A model generated the notes under the pieces. It had not been told where the DNA came from. It was given only the letters and a program-made list of their open reading frames with translations, and searched no databases. A program made the translations under genes and the position numbers. Of a stretch of 36,896 nt of DNA, positions 32,421 through 36,896 are shown one piece after another (within the stretch, counting starts at the first letter, position 1; each line of letters opens with the position of its first letter). This DNA is from Chitinophaga pinensis. Its GTDB lineage: Bacteria; Bacteroidota; Bacteroidia; Bacteroidales; GCA-2748055. The stretch covers positions 1 to 36,896 of the forward strand of contig CAMAZH010000030.1 of NCBI GenBank assembly GCA_945863035.1. Direction: 5' to 3'.

Positions 32421-33359
32421 ATGAAAAAATCACAGTTGTTTATTTTGACATTTCTTGTACCAGCATTATTCCTGGTATCATGTAAAAAAGATGAGGATAC
32501 TCCAAAACCAACCTCTGAATTCACATTTGTTGTTGACGGTAATCAGATTACCTTTACTTCCGATGTTACTAATGCAAATACCTATCTCTGGGATTTTGGT
32601 GATGATGTTACAAGCACAGAACCAAATCCGGTACATACTTATGCTGAAACAGGGACCTATACAGTTACATTAACAGTTATTGGGAACGGTGGCGAAGCTG
32701 CAATAAGTCATGATGTTGAAGCTCTTACATTATACAGGCAACCTTCAGCTGCAAGCAGAACTGAAATTGTTTTAATCCCTGAAGGTTTGGAAGCTAAGGC
32801 TGAAAGTGATATGGGAGCAATGCTTGCTGTTACCTATATGAGTTTGGCCAACGGTATTTCCCAATTCGGAACCTCATTCGCTTTGCCTGAAGATGCTCTT
32901 GTTGATGGAAAAAAGGGTGGTTCAACGGTCTATCATTGGTCGTATGGGGGTTACAGCTACTGGATGACCTATGAGGAGCAGGCCACCAAATACACTTGGA
33001 CCTATGACTGGGAGTTTCCCAATCAGCCCAGGTTTACATATATTTCTGCTGAGGAAGCAAAAGACGGAAAGAGTGGAAACTGGAAGATTTTTGATTTCGA
33101 AACCACTTCGGATTATGTATGGACCTACAATTGGTCGATTGATGCCAGTGAAACCTTTGCTGCCACATTATTATGGAATGACAGCGGTGAAGTGGGATCT
33201 TTCAACGTGATATCGAGAAAGGACAATAGCGGAAGTTTCACCTACAAGATTGGTTCGGTTCTGCATGCAGAAGTAATCTGGAACGCTAACGGCTCGGGAA
33301 CTTATTGGATTTATGGCGATGGCGGCGACGATTTGAGCGGTAGCTGGACTGCCAAATAG
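32421..33359 (+). CDS. PKD-domain lipoprotein
   Basis: The 312-residue protein has a lipoprotein signal (KKSQLFILTFLVPALFLVSC; Cys21 after LFLVS, followed by KKDED). A PKD domain follows (about 32-102) with the hallmark YLWDFGDD and PNPVHTYAETGTYTVTLTV. The rest (about 110-312) is rich in Trp, Tyr and Gly with repeated WTYDWEF, WTYNWSI and VIWNANGSGTYWIYG strands, suggesting a beta-rich surface domain of unknown function. It is preceded by the 27-bp-arm hairpin and followed by a terminator. Confidence 0.88.
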   Translation: MKKSQLFILTFLVPALFLVSCKKDEDTPKPTSEFTFVVDGNQITFTSDVTNANTYLWDFGDDVTSTEPNPVHTYAETGTYTVTLTVIGNGGEAAISHDVEALTLYRQPSAASRTEIVLIPEGLEAKAESDMGAMLAVTYMSLANGISQFGTSFALPEDALVDGKKGGSTVYHWSYGGYSYWMTYEEQATKYTWTYDWEFPNQPRFTYISAEEAKDGKSGNWKIFDFETTSDYVWTYNWSIDASETFAATLLWNDSGEVGSFNVISRKDNSGSFTYKIGSVLHAEVIWNANGSGTYWIYGDGGDDLSGSWTAK

Positions 33360-33390
33360 GGATTAAAACAAATACAACTTTCATAGAAGA

Positions 33391-33418
33391 AGCCCTGGAT
33401 TTTTCCGGGGCTTTTTTT
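33391..33418 (+). terminator. Rho-independent terminator after the PKD lipoprotein gene
   Basis: AGCCCTGG (33391-33398) pairs with CCGGGGCT (33405-33412, one T-G wobble) around a 6-nt loop, followed by T residues. It lies 31 nt after the stop codon. Confidence 0.88.
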
Positions 33419-33451
33419 ATGGTCGTCAAACCATTCGACAGATTTCTCTGA

Positions 33452-35440
33452 TTAGGTTTTATAGGGAATCGTAAAGTAGAAAGTAGAACCTTTACCTTCT
33501 TCGCTTTCCATCCAGATTTTTCCACCCAACATTTCCGCATAGGCCTTAGAAATAGCCAAACCCAGGCCGGCTCCCTGCAGGGCCATCTTGTCCGATATGT
33601 CAGCCTGGACGAATCGATCAAATACTGCTTTTTGCCTGTTTTTCGGGATGCCTATGCCCGTATCTTTAACAAAAAACTCAAGCTCCGCATGTGGCCCTGA
33701 CTTCCGGGGATTGCTATTCAATGGCGTTAAATAGTATCCAAATTCAATAGACCCCGAGCTGGTATATTTAATGGCGTTTTTTATCAGATTGGTAAGAATA
33801 GCATAGAGTTTTTCCCGGTCCGTGATAATTATGGATTCCCGGTTAGGCAATGAATTTATAAACGAAAATGAAATGTTTTTGCACTCAACCTCTGGTTTGA
33901 AAAAGGTATAAATGAACTCTACCTGTTCATTGATGTTGGATTCATCATTGCAAACCTCCATTTGCCCTGCTTCAATTTTGGAGATATGAACAATATCGTT
34001 AATTATATTGAGCATCCGCGTGCCGCTTTTCTGAATGATCCTGATGTATTCCTGTTGCTTGTCGCCCCGAAGGGTCGGCTCTTTTAGCAATTCGGTAAAC
34101 CCTAAAATGCCGTTCATGGGGGTACGGATTTCATGGCTCATGTTGGCAAGGAAAGCCGATTTAAGCCTGTCGCTCTCTTCCGCACGCTCTTTGGCAACAA
34201 TCAGTTCCTGTTCGGCCTGTTTTCGTTCCGTGATATCCTGCAGAAAGGAAACCAATTGTCCTTTATCGAAAGGAATGTACTTCACGCTTACCTCCACATC
34301 AAAAACACTGCCGTCCTTGCGGCGATGCTTTGATTCAAAACGATCCTGGCCATGAGTCAGCACTTTTTTAATGTGCATCAAGGCCTCATGGTCATCCTCA
34401 AAGGCATCCAAATCACTGATATGCATGGTAAGAAGCTCCGCTGCGCTATAACCGCTCATCCTGCAATAGGTATCGTTAACCTCAATCAATTTCCCCTGCA
34501 TATCCAATAGCCAAAATCCATCCATTGCAGTATGGATAATTGCCTGATGTTTTTTTTCTCTTTCGTGAAGAGCTGCTTCGGCAAGTTTTCGCTCGGTGAT
34601 ATTTCTGGCGATGCCGTAATAATAAGTTTTGCCGTTAACAAGATATTTCTGGCCGCTTACCTCAACAGGAATCAGAGTGCCGTCGTACATCCTGTGGGTT
34701 GTCTCGAAAATTCTTTGTTCATAATAAGGGATTGACGTCCAGAATTCAAGGAATTCCTCCACCGAGAAATTTGGGTCTACGAAGCTGATCGGCTTACCAA
34801 TCAAGTCTTTTTTTGAAAGTCCCAGCATTTTGGATCCGTGATGATTAACATCAAGAAAATGACCTTGTTCCGATAAGGAAAAAATGCTGTCGCTGGCTGT
34901 CTCCACCAGGTTTCTATACTTCTCTTCGCTATGTCTTATGTTGTCTTCTGCTTTTTTTTGTTCAGTTATGTTACTCGAAACGACTAATACCCCGGTAACC
35001 TTGCCATTGTTCCAAATAGGATTCAATACCACCTCAAAATATTTCTTCCCGTCTTTCACTACATATTCCTCAATTTCGGTAAGATTACTGCCTTGCAAAA
35101 CGGTTTCATAACGCCTGATCCATTTTGTACGCTCCTCCCCCGCGATACAATCTGTTATTCTCAACCCATGTGTAAGTTCAACTCCATTGAATTTGGCAAA
35201 TTCGTTTTTAAAAAGTTGATTAAGGGTGAGGATTTTTAAATCCTTGTCGACCGACCAAATCGAAGTCCTGGTGCTTTCCAGCATTGAAGCCAAATTGCCT
35301 TCGCTCTCGTTGAGTTTTTCCTCCGTCTTTTTAAGGCTGTTCTCGATTTCGGCCAGTGCAGCTTTTAAAGCGCGGTTTTCTGCTGTTACCTTCAGTAACT
35401 CACGGATGAGTTCTGGTTGGGTTCTATCCCGGAAATCCAT
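33452..35440 (-). CDS. Multi-PAS sensor histidine kinase
   Basis: The 662-residue protein has no membrane segment and is probably a cytoplasmic sensor. An N-terminal coiled coil (about 8-50) precedes three PAS domains (about 50-160, 175-285 and 295-405), each ending in a (N/D)ITE(Q/R)K-type linker. A HisKA domain carries the phospho-accepting His436 in FLANMSHEIRTPMNGILGF. The HATPase domain has N box LTNLIKNAIKY, G1 VKDTGIGIP and G2 GAGLGLAIS. There is no receiver domain and no adjacent response regulator. The PAS ligands cannot be told from sequence. Confidence 0.94.
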   Translation of the reverse strand: MDFRDRTQPELIRELLKVTAENRALKAALAEIENSLKKTEEKLNESEGNLASMLESTRTSIWSVDKDLKILTLNQLFKNEFAKFNGVELTHGLRITDCIAGEERTKWIRRYETVLQGSNLTEIEEYVVKDGKKYFEVVLNPIWNNGKVTGVLVVSSNITEQKKAEDNIRHSEEKYRNLVETASDSIFSLSEQGHFLDVNHHGSKMLGLSKKDLIGKPISFVDPNFSVEEFLEFWTSIPYYEQRIFETTHRMYDGTLIPVEVSGQKYLVNGKTYYYGIARNITERKLAEAALHEREKKHQAIIHTAMDGFWLLDMQGKLIEVNDTYCRMSGYSAAELLTMHISDLDAFEDDHEALMHIKKVLTHGQDRFESKHRRKDGSVFDVEVSVKYIPFDKGQLVSFLQDITERKQAEQELIVAKERAEESDRLKSAFLANMSHEIRTPMNGILGFTELLKEPTLRGDKQQEYIRIIQKSGTRMLNIINDIVHISKIEAGQMEVCNDESNINEQVEFIYTFFKPEVECKNISFSFINSLPNRESIIITDREKLYAILTNLIKNAIKYTSSGSIEFGYYLTPLNSNPRKSGPHAELEFFVKDTGIGIPKNRQKAVFDRFVQADISDKMALQGAGLGLAISKAYAEMLGGKIWMESEEGKGSTFYFTIPYKT

Positions 35441-35784
35441 AATTGTTTAGCTTAGTTGATATGCCATTCAAAAAGCTCTTTTTATGCATTTAGGGTGCAA
35501 AAAAGCAGTTGGAAAAGTTACTAAAAAAATGGCAATTCCAAATTTTTAGATTGCATCTTTTTACGTTTTTGGTTTAAGGAGGATGGATTCAGCATTATTG
35601 GCTTTCCTCCCGTTCGTTTGAAAGAATCCGGGTTTCACCTTCAGACATAGATGTCAGGCTTTCAACAATCAAAAAAGCAGCTTTGTAATGTTATAGTTTC
35701 AAAAAAGATGTGGGACATCTAGATTTGTCACCTGTTTCTCAGTTGAGTTTTCATTCGAAAAGGCGAATTTTTAAAAATTATATA
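35441..35784. other. Intergenic region right of the histidine kinase
   Basis: These 344 AT-rich bases hold no convincing gene. A GGAGGA/TCCTCC pair about 20 nt apart (35578-35609) and the -7 box at 35720-35727 are the only structured elements seen. Confidence 0.4.
35720..35727 (+). promoter_or_regulatory. Candidate -7 promoter box ahead of the truncated flavodoxin
   Basis: TAGATTTG is an exact TAnnTTTG match 57 nt before the ATG at 35785. No -33 box is clear. Confidence 0.4.
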
Positions 35785-36021
35785 ATGAACCATAAATGTT
35801 TAGTAATCTGCGAGTCGATTTACAACAACAATACCTTGAAATTGGCAAAAGCCATGGCTCAAACCCTTGGATGTTACTGCGTAACTGTTGATGAGGCTCT
35901 GGCACTTAACCTGAATGAATACGAAACCATTGGATTGGGTTCGGGTATTTATTTTGGCAAACATCATCCAAAACTTTTCCAGGTTGCCCAACGTCACAGC
36001 AAAAGAACATCGCTTTACTAA
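35785..36021 (+). pseudogene. Truncated flavodoxin-family gene
   Basis: From the ATG at 35785, residues 1-70 read as a flavodoxin: HKCLVICESIYNNNTLKLAK is the FMN phosphate-loop region and YETIGLGSGIYFGKHHPKLFQ matches the 50-70 region of short flavodoxins. Homology stops after FQVAQ, and the frame ends in an unrelated RHSKRTSLY tail at residue 78. A complete protein would have about 150-170 residues, so over half is missing, including the second FMN loop. The break faces a methyltransferase scrap and the restriction gene, consistent with an insertion or deletion junction. Confidence 0.75.
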
Positions 36022-36088
36022 AACATTCAAAGGACGACCCGGTATCAGCTGTCTGCCGATGGTATAGAAATAAGCAACTATTTGAGAC

Positions 36089-36190
36089 TTGCACTATTTG
36101 TGGTTCAATGAACTCGTCAGGGTTGCCAAAAAAGGAGGAATACTATTCCTGACCTTGCACGGAGATGCTTTTAAAGTTAAACGAAATATC
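36089..36190 (+). pseudogene. Methyltransferase gene fragment
   Basis: The peptide HYLWFNELVRVAKKGGILFL followed by TLHGDAFKVK resembles the strand 5 to strand 6 region of class I SAM-dependent methyltransferases (E-x-x-R-V-x-K-x-G-G, then T-x-H-G-D). Only about 30 residues show this; the continuation to 36358 is Lys/Asn-rich without family features. The SAM-binding part is absent, so this is a gene scrap. Confidence 0.55.
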
Positions 36191-36301
36191 AATCGTTCCA
36201 TTTTTAATGATTTACAAAACAAGAAAAATCATATTAATGGCTTAATAAAAAAAGAAACGACAAGAATTGATAGAACTTTATTAGAATTAGTTTGCAAAAT
36301 T

Positions 36302-36896
36302 TTACGACCCCGAAATCCCATTAATAAAAGTCTCCACAAATATAATAACCTTGCTTAGTATCCTGTCTCCGATTTTCTTTCTCTGGAGCAAGGTTGGTCG
36401 TTCACCTTCGATTAATTCCAGAATATCATCACGCATGGGTTCTTTTTCGGAGTACAGATAGTTTTCGATTAACGCCTGGGTTCTGTCCTTGTTCAGATTT
36501 TCAGTTTTCACCATTTCCAAGAACGCTTTTTCTTGTTCAATGCTCCAGAATTTTTCAAATTCCTGCGGAATATCATCGGTATTCAATATAAACTCCATGT
36601 TCTCACGAATGAACTTCTCGATAAGTTCTTTCTTGCTACGTAGTTGTGATTCGGTGTTCAGAAGATTGATAATTTCTTTCCTGACTTGCTCGGCATTCTT
36701 TTTAGTGTTGGCTTTAAGTTTGATGAGCAATTGGATAATATAACTGACATTGATTTCATCACGGTGTATCAGTTCGAGTTCGAAATCAACATCATTCAAT
36801 ATGCTTGCTTTTTCTTTCTCATGTTCACTCTTAACTTTATCGTGAAGGTCGAGATACTTGCTTTTGTAATCTTCGAAGGTCTGTTCATCCATGTCC
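36302..36896 (-). CDS. hsdR: Type I restriction enzyme R subunit (partial, C-terminal end)
   Basis: The visible ~198 residues match the helical C-terminal domain of HsdR, which docks the motor/nuclease subunit on the methylase core. Segments such as FEDYKSKYLDLHDKVKSE, FILNTDDIPQEFEKFWSIEQEKAF, LIENYLYSEKEPMRDDILEL and RKKIGDRILSKVIIFVETFIN are typical. The frame stays open to the right edge, and the Met at 36892 is probably internal. The nuclease and helicase parts, and hsdM/hsdS, would lie outside. It is the only clear defence gene here, beside degraded genes, which suggests an acquired island. Confidence 0.85.
   Translation of the reverse strand, partial: DMDEQTFEDYKSKYLDLHDKVKSEHEKEKASILNDVDFELELIHRDEINVSYIIQLLIKLKANTKKNAEQVRKEIINLLNTESQLRSKKELIEKFIRENMEFILNTDDIPQEFEKFWSIEQEKAFLEMVKTENLNKDRTQALIENYLYSEKEPMRDDILELIEGERPTLLQRKKIGDRILSKVIIFVETFINGISGS

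Noticed and set aside
36089-36358. 90-codon frame as an intact gene
   Set aside because: It begins inside a methyltransferase domain, loses homology after about 30 residues and lacks any SAM-binding segment.

Overview
The window looks like a chromosomal segment of a Bacteroidota bacterium, probably an anaerobic or facultative member of the Bacteroidales/Marinilabiliales side of the phylum. Several signs agree: candidate promoters with the phylum's TAnnTTTG -7 box, a CotH-kinase protein ending in a type IX secretion sorting domain, the ATP synthase gene order, SusC-type sequence motifs, and lipoproteins with Bacteroidota-style signal peptides. Taxonomy below phylum is inference.

Left block (1-9160, all minus strand). 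A bactofilin gene leads a tight run of two small membrane genes and atpB-E-F-H-A-G; atpG runs off the left edge and atpD/atpC are not in view. Upstream lies the conserved DUF177-rpmF-plsX-fabH group (ribosomal protein L32, phospholipid and fatty-acid initiation), then a single-domain response regulator.

Middle block (9598-15621, plus strand). A MacB/LolD-type ABC ATPase and its FtsX-family permease end in a strong terminator. They are followed by a class IV aminotransferase overlapping an L-2-hydroxyglutarate oxidase gene, then a secreted beta-barrel-like protein.

Accessory stretch (15745-18441). A tRNA-Val(GAC) and terminator are followed by a 420-bp array with a 21-bp period, a small Cro/CI-type regulator, and a REP-associated tyrosine transposase (RAYT) gene. 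The RAYT gene is bounded by imperfect inverted repeats, preceded by a REP-like palindrome, and contains another REP-like unit inside its reading frame. A YbjQ-family gene and a 44-codon membrane ORF follow.

Metabolic block (18564-23300). A ProXp/YbaK-type deacylase faces a heme-c lipoprotein and a trimeric NAD(H)-linked [FeFe] hydrogenase operon (hydC-hydB-hydA). The operon has its own terminator, a consensus -7 box and a perfect Rex-type palindrome next to the predicted start site. Together these suggest NADH-driven, redox-regulated H2 production.

Right block (23448-36896). It holds an M28 peptidase, the CotH/T9SS protein, a divergent ECF sigma / TonB-C membrane protein / VWA-domain set, a queuosine-precursor transporter, a large 5'-leader hairpin before a PKD lipoprotein, and a multi-PAS histidine kinase. 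The right edge is a degraded junction: a truncated flavodoxin and a methyltransferase scrap lie next to the 3' end of a type I restriction hsdR gene that continues outside the window.
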